DNA from: an uncultured Verrucomicrobiota bacterium
GTDB lineage: Bacteria; Verrucomicrobiota; Kiritimatiellia; RFP12; UBA1067
NCBI GenBank assembly: GCA_947305585.1
Contig: CAMZDY010000064.1
Location: 1 to 6,094, forward strand
Length of the DNA: 6,094 nucleotides
Direction of reading: 5' to 3'
Position 1 is the first letter of the stretch; the number at the start of each line of letters is the position of its first letter. Positions 1-5,956 of the stretch are shown here, piece by piece. Below the pieces are notes generated by a model. It had not been told where the DNA came from and ran no database searches. It worked only from the letters and a program-made list of their open reading frames with translations. The translations under genes and the position numbers were made by a program.

Positions 1-1068
1 GACATCATCACCATGTGGCACGCGCTCGACGGCGATCCCGATTTCGGTTTCGATATCGACATCAACAAGATCAAGAAGGCCGAGGATTCCTTCAAGGCCG
101 CCATGGCCAAGTACTTCCTCCCGCCTGAAGCGATGAGCGTCAATCCCCAGATCATCTGGAGCCCGATGCCAGGCGGCGCGCTCACGGCCAACACCCAGAT
201 GCTGCGCGACAACAACATGATGGACAAGTACGACGACATGATCGCCGAGATGTACGACTGCGTGCGCCTCGGCGGCTTCGGCACGTCGGTCACGCCCGTC
301 AGCCAGTTCTACGCCCAGCAGGCCATCCAGAACGTCATGTTCGGCAAGTTCAAGAAGTTCTCGCCCGGCTACGCCAAGATGGTGCTCGGGTACTTCGGCA
401 AGACGCCGGTTCCGCCGGATCCGGAAATCGTCAAGAAGGCGGCCGAGTTCATGGCTTCCAACGAGCTCACCAAGCCCTACAGCGTGCCCACCACCAAGAC
501 GGTGCTCGAGCTCAACGACGCCGATCCCAAGAAGGGCGGCGCGGTGGCCAAGGCCGATCTCGAGAAGGCGGGCCTGCCCGTGACCGACGAGAACATCTTC
601 ATCGCCGCCTCCTGCAAGGAGAAGGGCATTCTCTTCCTCAAGGATCCTTCCAAGGCGCCGATGGGCTGCCGCTTCGCGGAGGATGTGAAGCCGGCTTCGT
701 CCGGCGCCAAGGACGGGATCACCGTCACCATCGGCGGCAAGGCCTACGGCGTCAAGATCACGGGCGAGGGCAAGGCGATCGTCAACGGCAAGGAAGTCGC
801 CTTCAAGCAGGAAGCCGGCATCAAGTCGGCTCCGGCCGCTGCGGCCGCGCCTGCGGGCGGCACCGAGGTCAAGTCGCCCGTGCCCGGCACGGTTCTGCGC
901 GTGACCGCCGCTTCGGGCCAGAAGGTCGCGAAGGGCGACGAACTCCTCGTCATGGACGTCATGAAGATGGAAACGCCGGTCACCGCCCCCTGCGACGGCA
1001 CGGTGACCATCAACGTCAACGCCACCGACAAGGTGGCCACCGGCGACGTTCTGGCGACAATCGGCTAA
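1..1068 (+). CDS. oadA: Oxaloacetate decarboxylase alpha subunit, C-terminal part with biotin domain (5' truncated)
   Basis: This is the soluble carboxyltransferase subunit of the Na+-pumping oxaloacetate decarboxylase, which moves the carboxyl of oxaloacetate onto a biotin carried on the same chain. The frame is open from base 1, so the ATG at 13 is an internal Met. The catalytic barrel, normally N-terminal in a protein of about 600 residues, lies upstream of the window. What is visible (355 residues) is the conserved PYC/OADA domain (about residues 40-220, with MPGGALTANTQM and FGTSVTPVSQF), a linker rich in Ala and Pro (about 275-287) and a biotinyl domain to the end. The biotin attachment motif is VMKMET, with Lys at codon 964-966 (residue 322 of the fragment). 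Methylmalonyl-CoA and glutaconyl-CoA decarboxylase alpha subunits lack this architecture. A pyruvate carboxylase B subunit would look similar, but oadB 12 bases downstream favours the decarboxylase. Codons are strongly biased to C/G endings, which suggests high expression. Confidence 0.9.
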   Translation, partial: DIITMWHALDGDPDFGFDIDINKIKKAEDSFKAAMAKYFLPPEAMSVNPQIIWSPMPGGALTANTQMLRDNNMMDKYDDMIAEMYDCVRLGGFGTSVTPVSQFYAQQAIQNVMFGKFKKFSPGYAKMVLGYFGKTPVPPDPEIVKKAAEFMASNELTKPYSVPTTKTVLELNDADPKKGGAVAKADLEKAGLPVTDENIFIAASCKEKGILFLKDPSKAPMGCRFAEDVKPASSGAKDGITVTIGGKAYGVKITGEGKAIVNGKEVAFKQEAGIKSAPAAAAAPAGGTEVKSPVPGTVLRVTAASGQKVAKGDELLVMDVMKMETPVTAPCDGTVTINVNATDKVATGDVLATIG

Positions 1069-1080
1069 AGGAGCGAACCG

Positions 1081-1137
1081 ATGAGAAAACTGTTTACCTT
1101 GTTCATGCTTGCGGCGTTCGCCTTGGCGGCGCACGCC
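1081..1137 (+). other. Signal peptide coding segment of OadB
   Basis: Residues 1-19 show a classic Sec signal: basic start (MRK), a hydrophobic core of Leu, Phe and Ala, and an AHA motif before Glu20. This is seen in the sequence. Cleavage is inferred, and the segment could instead remain as a membrane anchor. It would place the following hydrophilic segment outside the cytoplasmic membrane. That agrees with Lys135 just after the first core helix, if that helix runs from outside to inside. Confidence 0.7.
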
Positions 1138-2598
1138 GAAGGCGACTGGCAGACCACGCTCGGCAAGGTGCGCGATCTTTCCGGCGACACCGGCATCTCC
1201 GGTTTCTGCCGCAAGGAGCCCCCGGCCTACATCACCGGCAACTATCCCGCCGAAGCGCGGATCGACGCCGGTCTGGTGGCGGGGCTCGACCCGCACGACA
1301 AGCGCTACATGACGCCCAACGGCTATTACGACAAGCAGGGCAAGTGGCACGGCGGCTACTTCGACGACTCCGGCGCGTTCGTGGCGGGGCACGAGGTGAA
1401 GACGCTGTTCGGCATGCCGTATGGCGTCGGCCAGCTCATCATGATCCCGCTGTGCCTCATCATGATCTACCTCGCCATCGTCAAGGGCTTCGAGCCGCTC
1501 CTCCTCCTGCCCATCGGGTTCGGCGGACTTCTGGCCAACTGTCCCTTGGCGGGCGTAACGGCTCCGGCCATGATGCATGACGGCATGGTGTCCATGCTCG
1601 CGTCGGGCGTGCCCGTGATGAACGGCGGCATCATCGAGCCGGGCGGATTCCTCTATTACTTCTTCCGCTTCGGCATCGATACGGGCGTCTTCCCGATCAT
1701 GATCTTCATGGGCGTGGGCGCGATGACCGACTTCGGGCCCCTCATCGCCAACCCCAAGATGGCGCTTTTGGGCGGTGCGGCGCAGTTCGGCATCTTCTTC
1801 GCGCTCTTTGGCGCGCTCGGTCTCGCGGCCGTGTTCGGAGCGGACTTCTTCGGCGGGGTGGACCCGGTCAAGGCGGCCGCCTCCATCGGCATCATCGGCG
1901 GCGCGGACGGTCCCACGGCCATCTGGCTCACCTCGCGTCTCGCTCCGGACCTCCTGGGTGCGATCGCGGTGGCGGCCTACAGCTACATGGCGCTCGTCCC
2001 GATCATCCAGCCGCCCATCATGAACGCGCTCACCACCAAGGAGGAGCGTCTCATCAAGATGCCGCCCTTGAGGGAAGTGAAGAAGATCGAGAAGATCTGC
2101 TTCCCGCTCATCGTGCTGCTCCTCTGCGCGGTGCTGCTGCCTTCGGCCGTGCCGCTTATCGGCGCGCTGATGCTGGGCAACCTGGCCAAGGAGGCGGGTC
2201 CCTCGGTGGCGCGCATCTCCGACACCATGTCGAACGCGCTCATCAACATCGTGACGATCATGCTCGGTCTTTCGGTGGGCTCCAAGCTCGCTTGCGAGAA
2301 GTTTCTCTCCGGCACTACGCTGGGCATTCTGGCGCTGGGGCTCGTGGCATTTTGCGTGGGCACCGCCGCCGGCGTGCTGATGGCCAAGTTGATGAACCTC
2401 CTCTCCAAGGAGAAAGTGAACCCGCTCATCGGTTCCGCTGGCGTTTCCGCCGTGCCGATGGCCGCGCGCGTCTCCAACAAGGTGTCGCTCCAGAACGATC
2501 CGACGAACTTCATCCTCATGCAGGCCATGGGGCCGAACGTTTCGGGCGTGATCGGCTCCGCCGTGGTGGCGGGCGTCCTCTACACTCTCTGCCGCTAA
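1081..2598 (+). CDS. oadB: Oxaloacetate decarboxylase beta subunit (Na+-exporting carboxybiotin decarboxylase) with N-terminal extension
   Basis: This membrane subunit decarboxylates carboxybiotin on OadA and couples the reaction to Na+ export. The core from about residue 113 follows the family closely. It has FEPLLLLPIGFGGLL, GVGAMTDFGPL, the GGADGPTAI motif with Asp276, Tyr302 in AAYSYMALVP, and NPLIGSAGVSAVPMAARVS with Asn447, Gly451, Ser456 and Arg463. By recalled alignment these match Asp203, Tyr229, Asn373, Gly377, Ser382 and Arg389 of the Klebsiella enzyme, which have been linked to Na+ transport. Many hydrophobic helices are evident through the core. At 505 residues it is about 70 longer than the Klebsiella protein. 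The surplus is N-terminal: a signal peptide (residues 1-19, likely cut after AHA), then a hydrophilic segment to about residue 107. The start is fixed by AAAGGAG seven bases upstream. The oadA context argues against the beta subunits of other biotin-dependent decarboxylases. Confidence 0.95.
   Translation: MRKLFTLFMLAAFALAAHAEGDWQTTLGKVRDLSGDTGISGFCRKEPPAYITGNYPAEARIDAGLVAGLDPHDKRYMTPNGYYDKQGKWHGGYFDDSGAFVAGHEVKTLFGMPYGVGQLIMIPLCLIMIYLAIVKGFEPLLLLPIGFGGLLANCPLAGVTAPAMMHDGMVSMLASGVPVMNGGIIEPGGFLYYFFRFGIDTGVFPIMIFMGVGAMTDFGPLIANPKMALLGGAAQFGIFFALFGALGLAAVFGADFFGGVDPVKAAASIGIIGGADGPTAIWLTSRLAPDLLGAIAVAAYSYMALVPIIQPPIMNALTTKEERLIKMPPLREVKKIEKICFPLIVLLLCAVLLPSAVPLIGALMLGNLAKEAGPSVARISDTMSNALINIVTIMLGLSVGSKLACEKFLSGTTLGILALGLVAFCVGTAAGVLMAKLMNLLSKEKVNPLIGSAGVSAVPMAARVSNKVSLQNDPTNFILMQAMGPNVSGVIGSAVVAGVLYTLCR
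1321..1386 (+). repeat. Two tandem 11-residue repeats in the OadB extension
   Basis: Residues 81-91 (GYYDKQGKWHG) and 92-102 (GYFDDSGAFVA) are adjacent 11-residue units sharing the pattern G-Y-aromatic-D-x-x-G-x-aromatic. They lie just before the first conserved membrane helix. The pattern loosely resembles short Tyr/Gly repeats of the MORN or YD type, but two units are too few to assign a family. The function is unknown. Confidence 0.6.
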
Positions 2599-2622
2599 AT
2601 CTTGGCCGCAGCGGGCGATAAC

Positions 2623-3177
2623 GTGCCAGGGCGGGGCGGTTGCCTCGCCCTGGCCAGTTCCAGTCCCCGGCGCGCCAAGATATTGCGCGACCTGGGGGTG
2701 GATTTCGAGGTGGTCAAGACCGACGCGCGCGAAGTAAGCATTCCCCACGATCCGAGAGGAACCGTGCTCGCCAACGCTGTCGCCAAACTGCAGGCGTACG
2801 GCGCTCCGGACCGTCGCATACTCGCGGCCGACACCATCGTCTGGCTGGACGGCAAGATCTACGGCAAACCGCGCGATCTCGTCGAGGCCAAGACCTTCCT
2901 CCGGGAACTCTCCGGCCGCATCCATCAGGTGTTTACCGGCGTAGCCTATTTCGACGGCGAAAAGCTCCAGACCGAAGTGGCCGTGAGCGATGTCGCCTTC
3001 AAACCGCTTTCGGACGCGGCGATCGACGAATATGTCCGGCTTGTCAACCCGATCGATCGCGCCGGCGCCTACGATATAGATGACTTCGGCCCCTTGCTCA
3101 TCGAACGCTTCGAAGGCGAGTATGAGAACATTATGGGCCTCCCGCTCGCCCCGCTTCGCCGCTGGCATCTTCTCTAA
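2623..3177 (+). CDS. maf: Maf-family nucleoside triphosphate pyrophosphatase
   Basis: Maf proteins hydrolyse (d)NTPs, often non-canonical or pyrimidine ones, to the monophosphate and pyrophosphate, and are thought to clean the nucleotide pool. Numbered from the GTG at 2623 (184 residues), the family motifs are the phosphate-binding ALASSSPRR (residues 9-17), Glu38, the catalytic Asp70 in AADTIV, Lys82 in GKP, LSGRIHQVFTGV (96-107), DRAGAYDI (145-152) and NIMGLPL near the end. The usual GIQ segment after the DRAG motif reads DIDD here, so the substrate class (dTTP/UTP-type or m7GTP-type) cannot be predicted. The start is uncertain. A TTG at 2602, three bases after the oadB stop, would add seven residues. 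Neither start has a clear Shine-Dalgarno site. GTG is preferred because it gives a family-like N-terminus. An in-frame stop at 2596-2598 excludes anything earlier. No promoter is visible, so expression probably depends on read-through from oadB. Confidence 0.88.
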   Translation: MPGRGGCLALASSSPRRAKILRDLGVDFEVVKTDAREVSIPHDPRGTVLANAVAKLQAYGAPDRRILAADTIVWLDGKIYGKPRDLVEAKTFLRELSGRIHQVFTGVAYFDGEKLQTEVAVSDVAFKPLSDAAIDEYVRLVNPIDRAGAYDIDDFGPLLIERFEGEYENIMGLPLAPLRRWHLL

Positions 3178-3260
3178 ACCGGCTTCCCGGGCGGCCGAGA
3201 GCTCCCTCGCTCATCACGCCGCACCCTTCCTTGCGAGACGAAGATTTTGCGTTTTCCCTA

Positions 3261-3290
3261 TTGACTTTTGGCGCGGAAATATGATATAAT
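3261..3290 (+). promoter_or_regulatory. Sigma70-type promoter with extended -10 for rplU-rpmA-obg-panB
   Basis: The -35 element is TTGACT (3261-3266), followed by an 18-base spacer and a perfect -10 TATAAT (3285-3290). TG at 3282-3283 makes the -10 an extended type. Transcription should begin near 3297, leaving a leader of about 63 bases before rplU. The match to consensus in otherwise GC-rich DNA suggests a strong promoter, as expected for ribosomal protein genes. Confidence 0.8.
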
Positions 3291-3303
3291 ACTACCTCAC
3301 TTA

Positions 3304-3336
3304 GCCATTCGTGGGAGGTTTTTCCACAAGGATGGC
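3304..3336 (+). promoter_or_regulatory. Bulged hairpin in the rplU leader (candidate ribosomal-protein leader)
   Basis: The transcribed leader can fold into one long stem. GCCATTC (3304-3310) pairs with GGATGGC (3330-3336). GTGGGAG (3311-3317) pairs with TTTCCAC (3321-3327). A three-base loop GTT (3318-3320) closes it, and two unpaired A bases (3328-3329) bulge on the 3' side. That gives 14 pairs, three of them G-U. The fold starts a few bases after the predicted transcription start and ends before the purine-rich Shine-Dalgarno stretch. It could be a bL21-binding autoregulatory leader or a 5' stabiliser. The pairing is seen; the function is inferred. Confidence 0.5.
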
Positions 3337-3359
3337 AGGGAAAGAAAGGCAAAAGAAAC

Positions 3360-3674
3360 ATGGAAGCATACGCAGTAATCGCCACCGGCGGCAAGCAGTT
3401 GCTCGTCAAGGCAGGCGACAGGGTCGAGATTGAAAAGCTCCCGGCCGAAGCGGGCACGGACGTCGTGCTCGACACCGTGTGTGCCATCAGCGATGGCACC
3501 ACGCTCAAGGTTGGCGCTCCCTACGTGGAAGGCGCCAAGGTTACGCTCACGATCGACGGCAACAAGCGCGGCGAGAAGGTGATCAACTTCAAGGCGAAGC
3601 GCCGCAAAGGTTCGCGTCGCATGGTTGGCCATCGCCAGGAAATCACGGTCGCCACCGTCAAGGCTATCGCTTAA
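3360..3674 (+). CDS. rplU: 50S ribosomal protein bL21
   Basis: This is a large-subunit protein that binds 23S rRNA. The 104-residue length is typical for the family. It shows the N-terminal YAVIATGGKQ, then GDRVEIEKL, VGAPYVEGAKV, and the basic KAKRRKGSRRMVGHRQ segment near the C-terminus that contacts rRNA. ATG 3360 follows GAAAGG (3344-3349) at a 10-base spacing. It is the first gene after a strong promoter and a structured leader, and rpmA follows 12 bases after its stop. The bL21-bL27-Obg order is widely conserved in bacteria, which supports the call. Confidence 0.97.
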   Translation: MEAYAVIATGGKQLLVKAGDRVEIEKLPAEAGTDVVLDTVCAISDGTTLKVGAPYVEGAKVTLTIDGNKRGEKVINFKAKRRKGSRRMVGHRQEITVATVKAIA

Positions 3675-3686
3675 GGAGGAATAGAA

Positions 3687-3923
3687 ATGGCTTCTTCAGC
3701 ATCGGCACGCAACGGTCGCGATTCCAACCCCAAGTATTTGGGCGTCAAGGCTTACGACGGTCAGAAACTCACGGCGGGCTCCATTATCGTCCGTCAGCGC
3801 GGCACCAAGATCCATCCCGGCAAGAACGTAGGCCAAGGTCGCGACTTCACGCTCTTTGCGTTGAAGGACGGCACGGTCAAGTTCGTCAAGGACGGCAAGG
3901 TCGTCACGATTGTAGAGGGCTGA
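3687..3923 (+). CDS. rpmA: 50S ribosomal protein bL27 with atypical N-terminal tail
   Basis: bL27 sits by the peptidyl transferase centre and contacts tRNA and 23S rRNA. The family core is unmistakable: RNGRDSNPKYLGVK (residues 8-21), IIVRQRGTKIHPG, NVGQGRDFTLFALKDGTVKF. The length is 78 residues, against about 85 in E. coli. The N-terminus is unusual. It reads MASSASA before RNGRDS, whereas most relatives have MAHKKGxGSS, a tail with two Lys residues that extends toward the catalytic centre. The start is secure because AAGGAGGA (3673-3680) lies six bases upstream and overlaps the rplU stop. No Firmicutes-type cleavable prepeptide is present. It is co-transcribed with rplU and obg. Confidence 0.97.
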   Translation: MASSASARNGRDSNPKYLGVKAYDGQKLTAGSIIVRQRGTKIHPGKNVGQGRDFTLFALKDGTVKFVKDGKVVTIVEG

Positions 3924-3933
3924 AAACCCGGCG

Positions 3934-5091
3934 ATGAAAGCCAAGTCTTTCATCGATCAGGTCGAAATATTGGTCCGTTCCGGCAAAGGCGGGGACGGAT
4001 CAATGTCTTTTCGGCGCGAGGCGCTGGTGGCGTTCGGCGGGCCTGACGGGGGCGACGGCGGACGCGGGGGCGATGTGGTCCTCAAGGCGTCCGAGCACGT
4101 AAATTCGCTCCTGTCGCTCTATTACGACCCCAAATGTTTCGCGCAGGACGGCGCGCCCGGCCAGGGACAGAAGATGTACGGCAAGCGGGGCAAGGATCTG
4201 GTGGTGCCGGTTCCGTTGGGGACGGAAGTCTACGAGGCGGATACTGGGCTGCTCCTTGCCGACATCACCGAACCCGGCCAGCAGGTGATCGTGGCCAAGG
4301 GCGGTGCGGGCGGCTACGGCAACGTCCATTTCAAGAGCAGCGTGAACCAGGCGCCCACCGAGCACACTCCGGGCGGCGAAGCGGAAGAAAAGCGGCTTCG
4401 TCTGGAGCTGAAGACGATTGCGGACGCGGGGCTTCTCGGTTTTCCGAACGCGGGCAAGAGTTCGCTCCTTTCGGCGCTTTCCAGCGCCACGCCCAAGATC
4501 GCCTCCTATCCTTTCACCACTTTGAACCCGATCGTGGGCACCATCGTCTATCCCGACTACGCCAAGATCCGCATGGCCGACGTGCCCGGGATCATCGAGG
4601 GCGCGGCCAAGGGCGTGGGGCTGGGTCTGGCGTTCCTGAAGCATCTGGAGCGCAGCCGCGTATTGGTGTACGTGATCGATCTGGCCGGCACTGACAACCG
4701 CAAGCCATGGGACGACTATCTAGTGCTCCGCAAGGAGATCGAGGAATATTCCGTGGAGCTGGCGGAGCGTCCGTTCCTGGTGGTGGCCAACAAGCTGGAC
4801 ACCGTGGAGGGGCAAGCCAACCTCGAGGAGTTCCGCAAGGTCACGCAGACGGATCCCATCTGCATCAGCTGCGAAACGCGCGAAGGGCTGGACGAATTCA
4901 AGGCCCGTCTCCGCGCGATAGTGGATCCTAAAACCAAGTTCCATCACACCCACGCGGAGCGGCCAGACCTTGCCGAAATGCCGGACACTACGGGTGACGA
5001 GATCCCCGCCGAGGCCATGAAGTTCGCGACTTTTCTCAAACTGGAAAAGCCCAAGGCGAAGAGCCATCCTTCGCGCGGCAACATCCATTAA
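3934..5091 (+). CDS. obg: Obg/CgtA family GTPase
   Basis: This GTPase is involved in 50S ribosome assembly and linked to growth and stress control. The 385 residues contain the Gly-rich Obg fold (about 1-160, with SFRRE and GGPDGGDGGRGGDV) and then the G domain. Its motifs are G1 GFPNAGKSS (169-177), the FTT switch I motif (G2), G3 DVPG (216-219), G4 NKLD (286-289) and a G5-like ISCET (Ser312), where SA is more usual. After about residue 330 there is a tail of roughly 55 residues, His-containing at first, then acidic, then Lys-rich. It is too short for the OCT domain of Bacillus-type Obg, so the protein resembles the shorter proteobacterial type. ATG 3934 lies 10 bases after the rpmA stop. 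Its Shine-Dalgarno match is weak, so translational coupling with rpmA is likely. Confidence 0.96.
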   Translation: MKAKSFIDQVEILVRSGKGGDGSMSFRREALVAFGGPDGGDGGRGGDVVLKASEHVNSLLSLYYDPKCFAQDGAPGQGQKMYGKRGKDLVVPVPLGTEVYEADTGLLLADITEPGQQVIVAKGGAGGYGNVHFKSSVNQAPTEHTPGGEAEEKRLRLELKTIADAGLLGFPNAGKSSLLSALSSATPKIASYPFTTLNPIVGTIVYPDYAKIRMADVPGIIEGAAKGVGLGLAFLKHLERSRVLVYVIDLAGTDNRKPWDDYLVLRKEIEEYSVELAERPFLVVANKLDTVEGQANLEEFRKVTQTDPICISCETREGLDEFKARLRAIVDPKTKFHHTHAERPDLAEMPDTTGDEIPAEAMKFATFLKLEKPKAKSHPSRGNIH

Positions 5092-5104
5092 GGAGATCCC
5101 CCTC

Positions 5105-5878
5105 ATGAAGCGCTGGACCGTACAGACAGTAGTGGAGGCCAAGGGCAAGACGAAACTCGGTTGCGTAACTGCGTACGACGCGGCGTTTGCGCGCTTGGCG
5201 GACGAGGCGGGAGTGCCGATCATCCTGGTGGGCGATTCGATGGGCAACAACGTGCTCGGCTACTCCAACACCCTCAACGTGGAGCTGGAGGATACGCTTC
5301 GCGCGGTCGGGGCGGTGGTGCGCGGCGTCAAGAACGCAATGGTGGTGGCGGATATGCCGTTCGGTACGTACCAGGCGGGGCAGGACCAGGCGGTAGCCAA
5401 CGCGATCCGGTGCATCAAGGCGGGGGCCGACGCCGTCAAGCTGGAGGGGGCTTCGGTGGAGACGTGCCTGCTCATCCAGCGGCTCGTTTCGATCGGTGTT
5501 CCGGTATTGGCGCACGTGGGGATGCAGCCGCAGAGCGTCAACGTGTATGGCGGCTTCAAGAAGCAGGGCAAGACGCGCGAAAGCGCCGACAAGGTCATGG
5601 CCGACGCCCGCGCGGTGGAGGCGGCCGGAGCTTTCATGGTCACTTTGGAATGCATTCCTTCCGAACTCGCCGCTTCTATTACGGCCGCGCTTTCCATTCC
5701 GACGATCGGCATCGGGGCCGGTCCGGTGTGCGATGCGCAATGGCTCGTGATGCACGATCTTCTGGGGCTCAACGAGCAAGTGCCCGGTTTCGTGCGCAAA
5801 TATGCGGACCTGGCCCGGACGGTGCGCGAGGCCTTTGGCGCCTACGTGGCGGACGTGGCGGCGTCGCGTTTCCCCTGA
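5105..5878 (+). CDS. panB: 3-methyl-2-oxobutanoate hydroxymethyltransferase (ketopantoate hydroxymethyltransferase)
   Basis: PanB adds a hydroxymethyl group from 5,10-methylenetetrahydrofolate to alpha-ketoisovalerate, giving ketopantoate, the first committed step toward pantothenate and CoA. The 257 residues cover the whole family barrel: VTAYDAAFAR, ILVGDSMGNNVLGY, ADMPFGTY, AGADAVKLEGA, PVLAHVGMQPQS, ECIPSELA and IPTIGIGAGPVCD. By recalled comparison with E. coli, the metal ligands are Asp44, Asp83 and Glu114 and the catalytic base is Glu182. All are present, so the enzyme should be active. ATG 5105 is preceded by AGGAG (5091-5095), which overlaps the last base of the obg stop. The gap to obg is 13 bases and contains no promoter, so panB is probably the last gene of the ribosomal-protein operon. 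No panC or panD is visible nearby. Confidence 0.96.
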   Translation: MKRWTVQTVVEAKGKTKLGCVTAYDAAFARLADEAGVPIILVGDSMGNNVLGYSNTLNVELEDTLRAVGAVVRGVKNAMVVADMPFGTYQAGQDQAVANAIRCIKAGADAVKLEGASVETCLLIQRLVSIGVPVLAHVGMQPQSVNVYGGFKKQGKTRESADKVMADARAVEAAGAFMVTLECIPSELAASITAALSIPTIGIGAGPVCDAQWLVMHDLLGLNEQVPGFVRKYADLARTVREAFGAYVADVAASRFP

Positions 5879-5879
5879 T

Positions 5880-5900
5880 CCGTCGGGACGGTCCGGTTTT
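5880..5900 (+). terminator. Possible weak intrinsic terminator after panB
   Basis: Two bases after the panB stop, CCGT (5880-5883) can pair with ACGG (5888-5891) across CGGG. An overlapping alternative pairs CGGG (5884-5887) with TCCG (5892-5895). A short T run (5897-5900) and further T-rich sequence follow. The stems are only four pairs, so efficiency is doubtful. Position at the end of the operon and the T-rich tail are the main support. Confidence 0.3.
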
Positions 5901-5927
5901 CCCTTTGAAAATAATTTCACTTTCCCC

Positions 5928-5956
5928 TTGACTTTTTCTGTTAGATATGGTAAACT
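5928..5956 (+). promoter_or_regulatory. Sigma70-type promoter with extended -10 for feoA
   Basis: TTGACT (5928-5933) is the -35 element. A 17-base spacer leads to TAAACT (5951-5956), a fair -10. TG at 5948-5949 gives the extended form. The predicted start is near 5963, about 23 bases before the feoA ATG. The layout mirrors the rplU promoter, including the shared TTGACTTTT start. Confidence 0.65.

Larger units (their letters stand above)
3178..3359 (+). other. Intergenic region between maf and rplU
   Basis: This 182-base gap separates the first and second transcription units. The first 60 bases are GC-rich and hold only weak inverted repeats: CTCGC at 3206-3210 with GCGAG at 3233-3237 across a 22-base loop, and CGGC/GCCG at 3180-3197. 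None has the compact stem plus T-run of a convincing intrinsic terminator. From about 3241 it turns AT-rich and contains the rplU promoter and the leader hairpin listed separately. No small gene is supported. Confidence 0.7.

Noticed and set aside
13..1068. ATG at 13 as the true start of a short biotin-carrier protein
   Set aside because: The frame is open upstream to base 1 and the visible residues continue the OadA domain without a natural N-terminus. No ribosome site precedes the ATG.
1983..2528. Minus-strand open frame of 181 codons opposite oadB
   Set aside because: It is a shadow of a well-conserved gene, with no family signature.
3206..3237. CTCGC/GCGAG inverted repeat after maf as an intrinsic terminator
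   Set aside because: The 22-base loop is too long and the five-pair stem too weak, and the T-run lies several bases away.
3332..3433. Upstream small ORF starting at ATG 3332 in the rplU leader, overlapping rplU out of frame
   Set aside because: The only purine-rich stretch (AAGG, 3328-3331) is immediately against the ATG, which is too close. The ATG lies within the leader hairpin stem, and the product is just a basic frame-shifted reading of rplU.
5036..5920. Long minus-strand open frame of 294 codons opposite panB
   Set aside because: It mirrors the high-GC codon pattern of panB, has Arg/His-rich low-complexity content, no recognisable domain and no promoter or ribosome site.
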